A program made the translations under genes and the position numbers. Below are positions 18,079 to 25,577 of a stretch of 64,000 nt of DNA, in pieces; the stretch's first letter is position 1, and each line of letters begins with the position of its first letter. The notes under the pieces were generated by a model. The model made no database searches and had not been told where the DNA came from. It saw only the letters and a list, made by a program, of their open reading frames with translations. Source of the DNA: Bacillota bacterium (lineage in GTDB: Bacteria > Bacillota > Clostridia > Tissierellales > Sedimentibacteraceae); assembly GCA_023425285.1 (NCBI GenBank), contig JAFACY010000283.1, positions 1 through 64,000 on the forward strand, read 5' to 3'.

Positions 18079-18660
18079 TTATCTCTCAATGAGCTTGAAC
18101 GCTCTATAATAATTATCGTCCGTAATCTCCCCGAATAGGCGCAGCTCGTTTGTATAGTTACCTGGGAAGAACATAACGAGCGGATTCTTATCTACCTTGC
18201 TGTGCAGATTGTTAAGTATCGTATGAGAGCGGACGATAGGCCACGCTTTCCCGATGCCCGTCAGAAAGATAATATCTTGCTCAGGCTTAAGTTTCTCTAC
18301 GATTTTCCCAATGATTAAGTCGCCGTCTTCGGTCAGTCGGAGCGTCCGTTTAATCGGGTTAATAATGGCATCACTGCCTTTTGATTGTTCCATCTGCTTC
18401 ACCTTGTCAAGGTAATCCTTTGACCGCAAAACATCAAGCATAAGGGTGTATAAATCAAAATGCACAATTCTAACATCGTCATTCTTGCCATTTATACGGT
18501 TCACCAAGAACTCAATATGGGCGCGCACCGCCATCTCATCCTCGGGGTCATAATCGAATATCCAGAAGTTGACCTCATTCGCAGTTCCACGACCTGTGCG
18601 AAAACTCTTTTCAAGTATTTTCGGCTCAATAAGGTCAAGCCGCTTATTCAAATTCATCAT
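18079..18660 (-). CDS. brxB: BREX protein BrxB (DUF1788)
   Basis: 193 residues with the DUF1788 pattern: N-terminal LDLIEPKILEKSF, then NFWIFDYDPEDE, and GIGKAWPIVRSHTILNNL near the C-terminus. BrxB is a small core BREX protein that binds PglZ. Its GGAGG ribosome site is inside the last codons of brxA (TAG at 18,664-18,666), so the two are coupled. Length is normal for the family. Confidence 0.92.
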   Translation of the reverse strand: MMNLNKRLDLIEPKILEKSFRTGRGTANEVNFWIFDYDPEDEMAVRAHIEFLVNRINGKNDDVRIVHFDLYTLMLDVLRSKDYLDKVKQMEQSKGSDAIINPIKRTLRLTEDGDLIIGKIVEKLKPEQDIIFLTGIGKAWPIVRSHTILNNLHSKVDKNPLVMFFPGNYTNELRLFGEITDDNYYRAFKLIER

Positions 18661-18663
18661 GTG

Positions 18664-19266
18664 CTATACCTCCATGAGCATTGCCTTGATATATACTTTA
18701 TCCGTTTCGTCAAACAATACACGAAGCGTGTCATCAATGATAGGGCGCTGTATCAATAGAGCATTGCCGTTTCTTTTAGCAAGTTTTGCATCACAAAGGG
18801 CACTTTTAATTTTGCTACGAACGCTTGCGAGATTACTCACAGACCACTTTGCAACAACTGCGCTGTTCTGTGCCTTGCGCTCTATAAAATCTAAAAAATC
18901 TTTATCCGTAATCTCATCAAAGCCCGCTTGAAATCTATCTGCATAGACTTCGTACATATATTCAAAAAGTAAACGGTCTGCTTTCATCAGTGCAAGAAAT
19001 GAAACTAATCTCGCCTCATCATCACGTCCGTACGCAATAACGTTTAAGAGTGGCTGGTTAATGGTTAGCAGCCGTTTTATCATTCTAAGCGGTACATCAC
19101 GGCGACGTTTTTCCTTATCAAGCTGGTATATATTTTTCTCCATTGACAACCGCACAATCTCATCGGCGGCTTTATTCTCGCATAAAAGTAACGCTGTTCG
19201 TTTCATCTCGGAAAACATCAATGGCATATCTTTTATCGAGGAAGTATATTGCAGTTCTTTTGCCAT
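18664..19266 (-). CDS. brxA: BREX protein BrxA (DUF1819)
   Basis: About 200 residues from ATG at 19,266, where AAGGAGG precedes it; an upstream extension to 19,320 runs through the 42-residue ORF in another frame and is rejected. The sequence (MAKELQYTSSIKDMPLMF) and length fit DUF1819/BrxA, a small DNA-binding protein and first core gene in most type 1 BREX operons. Its ribosome site overlaps the stop of the short ORF upstream (19,280), suggesting coupling. Confidence 0.9.
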   Translation of the reverse strand: MAKELQYTSSIKDMPLMFSEMKRTALLLCENKAADEIVRLSMEKNIYQLDKEKRRRDVPLRMIKRLLTINQPLLNVIAYGRDDEARLVSFLALMKADRLLFEYMYEVYADRFQAGFDEITDKDFLDFIERKAQNSAVVAKWSVSNLASVRSKIKSALCDAKLAKRNGNALLIQRPIIDDTLRVLFDETDKVYIKAMLMEV

Positions 19267-19279
19267 AGCCGCATCCTCC

Positions 19280-19408
19280 TTATTCATCTTGATTCTCATC
19301 TTCTGAGGTTGCCTTATCAAAGTCTGGTCGATTGATACAAAGCAATATAGGCGAAGGCAGTCCGAGTAATTTATTTGCTGTTAGAATACGACCATTAATT
19401 GACCCCAT
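19280..19408 (-). CDS. Unrecognised 42-residue ORF before brxA
   Basis: ATG at 19,408 with a clear GAGGAG 6 bases upstream opens a 42-codon frame (MGSINGRILTANKLLGLPSP then an acidic tail ending SEDENQDE). Its TAA is the first part of the brxA ribosome site TAAGGAGG. Good initiation signals and tight placement support a real small protein, either functional or a leader that couples brxA translation. No family recognised. Confidence 0.55.
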   Translation of the reverse strand: MGSINGRILTANKLLGLPSPILLCINRPDFDKATSEDENQDE

Positions 19409-19459
19409 TATAATTCTCCTCATCGTTTTGTCCGGTAATGACTCTACTCACATAATAAC

Positions 19460-19669
19460 TTAATTGTCTTTATCTTCGTTACTCGCTGCTGCTCCACCGG
19501 AGCGAATCCATTCGTCAACCTCAGAGATCTTGAACTTCCACAACTTACCAAGCCTGTGTGCCGGCATACCCTTATGTTCAATCCATTTGAATATAGACTC
19601 ACGGCTTGCGCCGAGATATTCGGTTATCTCTTTGAGTGATGACCACTTTTCAATATTGTTATTATCCAT
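19460..19669 (-). CDS. Excisionase-family HTH protein in the BREX operon
   Basis: 69 residues from ATG at 19,669 (GGAG 7 bases upstream). The sequence WSSLKEITEYLGASRESIFKW is a MerR/Xis-like winged helix (HTH_17), then GKLWKFKISEVDEWI. Such small proteins bind DNA as excisionases or operon regulators. Its place between the cupin gene and brxA, 3-6 kb from the true Xis gene at 25,211, favours control of the BREX operon. No partner integrase lies next to it. Confidence 0.8.
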   Translation of the reverse strand: MDNNNIEKWSSLKEITEYLGASRESIFKWIEHKGMPAHRLGKLWKFKISEVDEWIRSGGAAASNEDKDN

Positions 19670-19721
19670 TACACATCTCCCATCTCCGAATGCACTGAAC
19701 AACGGATTTTGATACCTTCTG

Positions 19722-20135
19722 CTAATCCCATTTTTTGAGCCATTTTTGTACATCATTATTTGCTTCTACAACGACTTTATCGTTACCAGGGGGCGTTTTA
19801 ATGAACAAAATGGTTGTGCCCCCGATAGACTTTTGAGCATATTTCGTTTCCGGGTTAATTCTATAAAAATCACCCACTGCATAATAGGTTTCTTCTCCTG
19901 TATCAACATTAAGATACTTTGTTTCGCCACTAATCATATACTGGTATTCGTAAGCGACCTTATGCCAATGCGGAGCCTCAACCGTATATTCCTTATAGTC
20001 CGTGATACCAATTTCAATATTGGTGTCGTCTATATGGTCGAGCTCCTGCGGCAACTTGAGATGCCCAGCAAGGTATTGCCTTGTCGTGCCTTTGAGTGCG
20101 TCGTTGATGGCCGTAGCCATAAGTTTCTTGAACAT
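19722..20135 (-). CDS. Cupin-fold protein in the BREX operon
   Basis: 137 residues from ATG at 20,135 with TTGGAGG upstream; a TTG start at 20,165 would overlap the NTPase gene and lacks a site. The middle has PHWHKVAYEYQYMISGETK and, 20 residues on, GDFYRINPE: the two conserved segments of a cupin barrel with possible metal His residues. The C-terminus ends with VVEANNDVQKWLKKW. Cupins of this size bind small ligands or act as simple enzymes. Ligand unknown. It starts 17 bp after the STAND NTPase stop, so is likely co-transcribed with it. Confidence 0.7.
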   Translation of the reverse strand: MFKKLMATAINDALKGTTRQYLAGHLKLPQELDHIDDTNIEIGITDYKEYTVEAPHWHKVAYEYQYMISGETKYLNVDTGEETYYAVGDFYRINPETKYAQKSIGGTTILFIKTPPGNDKVVVEANNDVQKWLKKWD

Positions 20136-20151
20136 ACTTTCTTCCTCCAAT

Positions 20152-23094
20152 TTATAGGTATTCAAATCTTATTATGCTTTTATCGCCTGCTATCAGACGT
20201 TGGATTTTCTCCGATAGTACGTTATATCCCAATTCATCTGATTCTGTCTTTAGTCGTTGCAGTTCCTCGTTATCAGTTGAACCTGTCGAAATCAACATAG
20301 CTCGTTGATATGCCGTTTCGAGGTTGAGTTCGCCCCATCTTTGTTCGATTTCCAAATAAATGTTACGGGCTTCATCATAGTTTTTTATTGCTGAATCAAA
20401 TAACCTTAAATCCGTATGGCAGTTGCCAAGTGCAAGATGGACGTGTCCTATCCAACCTTTTATGCCAAGAGATATTGCTGTCGGCAGAACTTCATTAAAC
20501 AGAACTAAAGCCTCATCTGCCTTTCCCGTCAATCGCTTTATTTCGCCAAGTATACACTCCAGATAAAACGCATATCGCCAAAGTGCTTTATCTGTTGCAA
20601 TATGTAATGCTGCATTGCAGATATTCTCAGCTAAGTCGTATTGTCCGTTCGCACAATAAATCTCAGCTTGTTTCCTCATTACTCTGCAAAGTAACCCAGA
20701 TAAGCCGTTATCCTTCGCTATCGTATTTGTTTGTTGCAAATAATAACCGGCTTTTTCAAAATCACCCATTGGAAGGTAAATATGTGCTCCAAGCATAAAC
20801 AACATTTCGCAATATTGTTCTACATGTTTTTCTTGATCAACAAGATCAATAATTACTTCCAAATCATCATGAAGCTTTTGAAGTGGGACATAGAACATCT
20901 GGTGGTGAATTCTGCGGATATAAAGTTTTAGACGATAGCCGTCATTGGCGATTTCATCTATTTGAAATTCGCTCAAATATTCGGAGATCAGCTCCACGGC
21001 TTCCTTGTATTCTCCAGACAGATGAATCATATCCGTCATTGCCGCAAAAAACTCTGTACCGCCAAGCAAACTGCGTTTAGAGTTGAACAGCTCTAAGAAT
21101 TGATCAAGCAAATACTTCGTTTCGCCTGATATTTGAAGCCGCTTTATAGTATCAATATATTCTGCTTCAATGCGAGCCAACATCTGTTCTTGACTTTCAG
21201 ATGTTTCGAGATGATACAGCAGTTCGGAGAAGTAAAAGCGGATATCGTCCACAGGGATTTTTTCTGGAGACAACTTTTCTTTATAGTAGTTAATCATACA
21301 ATTGTCGATAGAGTTTCTTAAATCATGCTTTATGTGCTTCTTTATCTCGTCGCGCATCAACATATGAATGATATATTTGCTGCTGGATTCGTGCTTGATG
21401 AATGAGAACGCATTAAAATTGTCGAAGTTGGTCATGGAATATCCCGTATGAAAATGCCTATTCAGCATTTCAAATATCTCATAGTCGTAAAAGCGCGGGA
21501 CGGATAGGGCACGAAGGGCTGCCACTTCGTTCTTTGCGAGACTTCTAAAAAAACGCTCTTGTATTTCTTGAAACCCTCCCTCAAAGAAATCCGGTGTTAT
21601 AGCTTTGTTCAAGTTTTTCAACTTATAATAAGTATCAACGCATAAGTCAAGATAATAAGGGTGTCCATTTGATGCTTTGATAATGCTATCCTGTATAATC
21701 TCATCTTCAATTTTGCAAAGCGAAAGGTAATGCTTTGCAAAATCGGGCGCAAGCACATCTAAAGGAATGAGCTGAATCTTGTCGGGCCACATCTTGCTGT
21801 CGAGCTCCCATTGTAATTTTTCTCTCCCTGACAAAACGAAAATGATGTTATCAAGCCTATCCATACCCGCCATCATGCGTATCCATGCATCGTTACGGAG
21901 TTTGTTTTCTTCACCACGGCCTTCTTCCCAAAGAAGCTCGTAAGTATCAAAAAACAATACGCACTTATCTAAACCTTCAATCGCCATGTATCGAAAGAGG
22001 TCAACCACAAAGAATATTGGGAGTTGATCCTCTATATCAGCAGCACTGCGTTCTTCCAGTGCTGCAAGCTGCTCTTGTATTGCTTTGTCTAATCCGAAAT
22101 ACTCGGTATATTCATTATAAATCCGCGTCGTTAAACCCGATGACATATTATAAAGAGCGACATTCTGTGGTGATTGAAGTAGCTCTAATACCTTTTGTGA
22201 CATTTCATTTGGCAATCCGCTATCATGAAAAGAAAATTCAGGGTTTCTCTTTATAAAGCACAATGTGACCGCTATATCAAAGTGCGGGAACGTTGTGCCT
22301 ATCTTTTTTTCAAGCGAAATTAACGCCTTGTACGGAGTGCGCAGAGCAGGGTCGTCAAAGTCAACAGATGCAAACATGACTTCTTTCTGTCTTGTGTATT
22401 CTTTAAGATTCTTTATAAGACTTGATTTGCCTATGCCTCCAATTCCGTAATACATAATGACATTTTGACTAAACGGAGGTTCACTGTCGAGGATGTTATA
22501 AAATACATTCCTTGGTGTTTCGCGGTTTATGAACTCTTTAGCCGGAATGTGTGATTTGAAAAAACCGCTTAGATTTATTGGTGTATGTGTTTTCTTGACA
22601 ATAGGCTTGATTACATTTGATATGGTTCCGACTTCTGTGTCGAACCGGGATTTTGCAATTATATCAGGAGTGGATTTCTTCTTATTGTCAGTTGCACACA
22701 GCCTTAATGCTTCTTCAAGTAGTTCAGCACAAGTCTTACCAACATCAAAATGAGTCGTGGATATGTTGTTTCCATTCAACACATGGCATAACGACTTCAA
22801 TGCGTCTGTCGTAAAACCGGAAATGTAATCATTGAATCTATCTTTATCAAGGCGTCCCAATATAACAGAAGCGTTCTGCGAGGAGATTCTTCTGCTACCG
22901 TTGTAGATGCGATTTAAGGCATCCGCCTGTAGCGCAGCAAGAGGATTGTATTCGCCGTTTGCTGCTTTCACTTTATCAGTTTCATTTGATGGTTCTTCCA
23001 TAATGTTATCTATCAGTGTGGTAACAAAGTCTGATTTCTTTTGACCATCACCACAAAACGGGAAAAGCAGCTGCGCAAAGCCATTGAACTCCAT
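20152..23094 (-). CDS. STAND-type NTPase with TPR repeats, first gene of the BREX operon
   Basis: 980 residues. Residues 1-150 are a helical N-terminal domain (FAQLLFPFCGDGQKKSDF...) that I do not recognise. A STAND-like NTPase follows: FINRETPRNVFYNILDSE, Walker A GIGGIGKSSL at 217-226 and a Walker B-like CVLFFDTYELLWEEG near 380. The C-terminal 350 residues are helical repeats of TPR type. This sensor-NTPase-effector layout resembles antiviral STAND proteins, but no nuclease or TIR domain is present. It lies first in the operon, about 170 bp after a likely promoter. It could be a regulator or phage sensor for BREX; that is inference. Confidence 0.8.
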   Translation of the reverse strand: MEFNGFAQLLFPFCGDGQKKSDFVTTLIDNIMEEPSNETDKVKAANGEYNPLAALQADALNRIYNGSRRISSQNASVILGRLDKDRFNDYISGFTTDALKSLCHVLNGNNISTTHFDVGKTCAELLEEALRLCATDNKKKSTPDIIAKSRFDTEVGTISNVIKPIVKKTHTPINLSGFFKSHIPAKEFINRETPRNVFYNILDSEPPFSQNVIMYYGIGGIGKSSLIKNLKEYTRQKEVMFASVDFDDPALRTPYKALISLEKKIGTTFPHFDIAVTLCFIKRNPEFSFHDSGLPNEMSQKVLELLQSPQNVALYNMSSGLTTRIYNEYTEYFGLDKAIQEQLAALEERSAADIEDQLPIFFVVDLFRYMAIEGLDKCVLFFDTYELLWEEGRGEENKLRNDAWIRMMAGMDRLDNIIFVLSGREKLQWELDSKMWPDKIQLIPLDVLAPDFAKHYLSLCKIEDEIIQDSIIKASNGHPYYLDLCVDTYYKLKNLNKAITPDFFEGGFQEIQERFFRSLAKNEVAALRALSVPRFYDYEIFEMLNRHFHTGYSMTNFDNFNAFSFIKHESSSKYIIHMLMRDEIKKHIKHDLRNSIDNCMINYYKEKLSPEKIPVDDIRFYFSELLYHLETSESQEQMLARIEAEYIDTIKRLQISGETKYLLDQFLELFNSKRSLLGGTEFFAAMTDMIHLSGEYKEAVELISEYLSEFQIDEIANDGYRLKLYIRRIHHQMFYVPLQKLHDDLEVIIDLVDQEKHVEQYCEMLFMLGAHIYLPMGDFEKAGYYLQQTNTIAKDNGLSGLLCRVMRKQAEIYCANGQYDLAENICNAALHIATDKALWRYAFYLECILGEIKRLTGKADEALVLFNEVLPTAISLGIKGWIGHVHLALGNCHTDLRLFDSAIKNYDEARNIYLEIEQRWGELNLETAYQRAMLISTGSTDNEELQRLKTESDELGYNVLSEKIQRLIAGDKSIIRFEYL

Positions 23095-23268
23095 CTACGT
23101 CTTCCTTTCTTCATCTTTTTGTCCTGAACCGTCCGAAACAGTCCCAGTCTGTCCGCCTTTGCTCCCGCTTTTTCTCTATCATTTAAGATGCAGTGGGAAG
23201 GACAGGTTTGTTATACATTTGCAAAGCATAAGCATTTTGCAATAGGAGAACGGCAGTTATTTTTTTAT

Positions 23269-23274
23269 ATTATA
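23269..23274 (-). promoter_or_regulatory. Likely BREX operon promoter (extended -10)
   Basis: On the minus strand the motif TGCTATAAT is an extended -10 box. No clear -35 lies 17 bp away. Transcription would start near 23,262, giving a leader of about 170 nt that contains an inverted repeat TTGCAAA/TTTGCAA at 23,219-23,242, a possible operator or hairpin. Confidence 0.45.
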
Positions 23275-23369
23275 GCACGAACAAGCATGAAAGTATACTA
23301 AAAATAACCGAAGGACAATTAAATCCACTATAATCCACTATAAAAACGCCAAGAGAGGAAGTGAACCAT

Positions 23370-23540
23370 ATGATCGAAGTTAGAAACAGCAACGGAAGCC
23401 TTGTTGCAATGATAGAAGAAGCCACAAGAACAGTCGTCATCATGCGGAGAGGATACGAGACCCGACTAATTCTAAGTGAGAACGGTAAAATCGTAGTTGA
23501 AAATACGAAAACCGCCATAATGAACGGTACACAAAAATAG
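23370..23540 (+). CDS. Small ICE protein, 56 residues
   Basis: ATG at 23,370 follows GAGAGGAA. The peptide MIEVRNSNGSLVAMIEEATR then a basic beta-rich part (VVIMRRGYETRLIL, GKIVVEN) resembles the short conserved ICE protein encoded upstream of the sigma-like gene in several Firmicute elements. It is divergent from the BREX operon and is closed by a strong terminator at 23,561. Function unknown. Confidence 0.65.
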   Translation: MIEVRNSNGSLVAMIEEATRTVVIMRRGYETRLILSENGKIVVENTKTAIMNGTQK

Positions 23541-23560
23541 CAAATCCGCCAGAACGCAAG

Positions 23561-23613
23561 GACGGCAGTGCGGAGGAACACCCAATCGGGTGAACCTCGC
23601 CTGTCGTCTTTTT
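23561..23613 (+). terminator. Terminator after the 56-residue ICE gene
   Basis: GACGGCAG (23,561-23,568) pairs with CTGTCGTC (23,601-23,608) using one G-U pair. An inner stem GAGG-AA-CACCC/GGGTG-AA-CCTC extends it, and five T follow. Confidence 0.75.
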
Positions 23614-23658
23614 CATTTGATGCACGGTGTGAGGTTCCCATAAAAAGGAGCGAGCATC

Positions 23659-23724
23659 GTGACTACATACCTCTCATATAACATTTTTGCTTATGGACGG
23701 GCACCTCCGTTTCTGACGTTTTGA
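23659..23724 (+). CDS. Possible 21-residue peptide before the sigma-like gene
   Basis: GTG at 23,659 has AAGGAG upstream and opens a 21-codon frame (MTTYLSYNIFAYGRAPPF then LTF) ending at TGA 23,722-23,724. It may be a leader peptide or leftover. No homologue recognised. Confidence 0.22.
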   Translation: MTTYLSYNIFAYGRAPPFLTF

Positions 23725-23762
23725 CGCACCATCAAAATTTCAGAAAATGGAGGGCAATCCTT

Positions 23763-24182
23763 ATGGCAGAAGAAAAAATATACCAAATCAAGGTGCAGAA
23801 TCAGCTTGTGCCGGTTAGTGAAGAAGTCTATTTTACTTATCACCGCATGAGACGCCGTGAAACCTATCTGGAGGAAAGGGATACGGCAAACGGCGTCTTT
23901 TATTACAGTGCCATGGATACGGTGGAAACTACAGGCGAGGATGGGATTCCGGACCTTGCCTCTCCCCGTGTGGATGATGTGGTCGTGGACAAGCTCATAG
24001 CGCAAAAGCTCCACCAGTGCCTCGCACAGCTTTCCAGGGAAGAACAGGCTCTAATTTTTGCCCTGTATTTTCAAGGAAAATCCCAGGCGGAATTGGGGCG
24101 GGAAACCGGTATAAAGCAACAAACTATTAGTTACCGTGAGCGACAGATTCGGCTGAAACTGAAAAAAATGATAGAAAAATAA
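23763..24182 (+). CDS. RNA polymerase sigma-70-like factor of the ICE
   Basis: 139 residues from ATG at 23,763 (GGAGGG 8 bases upstream). The C-terminal half has a sigma region 4 layout: LSREEQALIFALYFQGKSQ then AELGRETGIKQQTISYRERQ, a helix-turn-helix for -35 binding. The N-terminal part is short, without a complete region 2, as in the sigma-like regulators of Tn916-type elements. It probably directs or modulates transcription of element genes. Followed by an intrinsic terminator at 24,198. Confidence 0.8.
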   Translation: MAEEKIYQIKVQNQLVPVSEEVYFTYHRMRRRETYLEERDTANGVFYYSAMDTVETTGEDGIPDLASPRVDDVVVDKLIAQKLHQCLAQLSREEQALIFALYFQGKSQAELGRETGIKQQTISYRERQIRLKLKKMIEK

Positions 24183-24197
24183 AAATATTTTTTGTAG

Positions 24198-24236
24198 ACC
24201 CTCTCACGAAATCGGCTTAGTAGTGAGGGGGTTTTT
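24198..24236 (+). terminator. Terminator after the sigma-like gene
   Basis: ACCCTCTCAC (24,198-24,207) pairs with GTGAGGGGGT (24,223-24,232), with a T run to 24,236. Confidence 0.8.
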
Positions 24237-24810
24237 CTATTCACCCTCACTGTTCCTTGAAAATTGAATATCCGACGACCTGAATACGTTAGCTGACGGA
24301 CCCCAAAAAGGAAAAGCGACCCCGGAGGATGCGCCAAGACCACCTGTAGGCAGGCAGCAAGAAAAGCGAACTCATTTTTTCTATTCGCCTGTTTCTTTCT
24401 GCTCCTATCAAAGACGGCCAAATAAGGTGCAAAGCGGTACCCATCCGTTCGAAAAGCAGGCTGTGGCAGCCTGTCTCGCAATTACTCCGTCAGCCTATAT
24501 TGATACTTCTGTCCAGTCACAGCCCCCTTTGACCAGGGGATCACGCAATGAGGGCAGCCGGCAGAGATCCTGGCGGGGGTGAAAGTCCCATGATGCGGTG
24601 AAGCCAGCCGCAGTTCAGGCCGTCGCCTTTGCTGTGCAGGGCTTTGCTTTGCACAGAGTGCTTGGGGAGTAGTGTCGAATTAAGCACCGTTATTACAAAA
24701 AAAGACTTAATGTCAGAAGCGATGGGGATCGCTCTGCCCGTGAAAGCAATCACAGCAGGGCGGTCCCTATATTTGTGCCATTAAGAAAAAAGAAAGGAAG
24801 TCAAAACCAA
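24237..24810 (+). ncRNA. Non-coding, hairpin-rich segment; candidate structured RNA
   Basis: No credible gene is found in this 570-bp gap on either strand. It contains at least three hairpins: CAGGCTG/CAGCCTG (24,457-24,473), CTGTGCA/TGCACAG (24,632-24,656), and a 13-bp helix, 24,725-24,737 with 24,755-24,767. The last includes two G-U pairs and an inner GTGA/TCAC stem. G-U pairs make sense only for RNA read on the plus strand. The motif GGGTGAAAGTCCC near 24,579 recalls group II intron 5' regions, but no domain V is present. It may be a leader RNA for the MazF-like gene or an ICE regulatory RNA. Confidence 0.4.
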
Positions 24811-24823
24811 GGAGGTGCAAATC

Positions 24824-25192
24824 TTGAAAGATTACAAAATGAACATACGGCGTGGAGATATTTTCTACGCTGATCTAAGCCCGACTATAGGCTCCGAGCA
24901 GGGCGGTGTCCGTCCGGTACTTATTCTGCAAAATAATATCGGCAATCGATACAGTCCCACGGTAATAGTGTGTGCCATAACAGGCAAAACAGAAAAAAAT
25001 AATATACCTACCCATGTTTTCATCAGTACGGCCTGCGGATGCCTAAAGGAATCATGTGTTCTGTTAGAGCAAATTCGCACCCTTGACAGAAAACGACTCA
25101 AAGAAAAAGTCGGAAATCTTTCCGACCACGAGATGGCAAGAGTAAATGAAGCATTATCTATCAGCGTCGGACTCAATCCGGCGTTTTTTTAA
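24824..25192 (+). CDS. PemK/MazF-family protein without an adjacent antitoxin gene
   Basis: 122 residues. The start is TTG at 24,824, because GGAGG (24,811-24,815) lies 8 bases before it; ATG at 24,839 is the alternative. The motifs [13 protein letters not shown] and [15 protein letters not shown], then [10 protein letters not shown] and [14 protein letters not shown], are the MazF/PemK fold of mRNA endoribonucleases. A usual system has an antitoxin gene directly upstream; none is found in the preceding 640 bp. It sits between the sigma-like gene and Xis, as in related ICEs. It could act in element maintenance or regulation. Confidence 0.85.
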   Translation: MKDYKMNIRRGDIFYADLSPTIGSEQGGVRPVLILQNNIGNRYSPTVIVCAITGKTEKNNIPTHVFISTACGCLKESCVLLEQIRTLDRKRLKEKVGNLSDHEMARVNEALSISVGLNPAFF

Positions 25193-25210
25193 TGTAAGGA
25201 GGATGATCAG

Positions 25211-25429
25211 ATGAATTCTAAAGTACCCATGTTTGAAAAATACCCCGACGTAGTCGAGGTGGAGCAGCTCCGGGAAATGCTTGGCGGCATCAGCCGGAAA
25301 TTGGCTTATAAATTGCTTTCGGAAAAAGAGATACATAGCGTTCGCATTGGACGGACCTATAAAATTCCAAAGGCATGCGTTATTGAATATTTGCTGAGTG
25401 AAGAAATGTGTCATATCAAGATTGGTTGA
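25211..25429 (+). CDS. xis: Excisionase-like HTH protein (Xis)
   Basis: 72 residues; the ATG at 25,211 follows AAGGAGG. A small winged helix: VEVEQLREMLGGISRKLAY, then IHSVRIGRTYKIPKACVIEYL. It lies 150 bp before the integrase, the standard Xis-Int arrangement of Tn916-like elements, so likely directs excision. The terminator stem begins in its last codons. Confidence 0.8.
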   Translation: MNSKVPMFEKYPDVVEVEQLREMLGGISRKLAYKLLSEKEIHSVRIGRTYKIPKACVIEYLLSEEMCHIKIG

Positions 25430-25440
25430 TATGGCTTTTT
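25412..25440 (+). terminator. Terminator overlapping the xis stop
   Basis: CATATCAA (25,412-25,419) pairs with TTGATATG (25,426-25,433), followed by GGC and five T. It would limit read-through from xis into int. Confidence 0.75.
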
Positions 25441-25577
25441 GCTTATTATTGACCCAAAACCGTAGAAAAATCCGTTGGATTGCTTCCGCGTAAAACAGTA
25501 GCTATCCCATGCCTTCTGTGGTATTGTGATGTTGTCAATGGTAGGCAAATACGCTGTTATTTCAAAGGAGGATAACC

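Noticed and set aside
5435..19266. Other defence types (DISARM, type 2 BREX/Pgl, restriction-modification)
   Set aside because: The set brxA-brxB-brxC-pglX-pglZ-brxL is specific for type 1 BREX; no PglW kinase, DrmA/B or restriction subunit is present.
23320..23350. CRISPR-like repeat
   Set aside because: Only two adjacent 10-mers without spacers; no array or cas gene occurs in the window.
24560..24600. Group II intron 5' region (GGGTGAAAGTCCC motif)
   Set aside because: No domain V, no reverse transcriptase and no matching 3' end were found, so an intron is not supported.
24541..24753. A 70-codon minus-strand frame in the non-coding ICE region
   Set aside because: It covers hairpins of the candidate RNA, has low protein character and no ribosome site.
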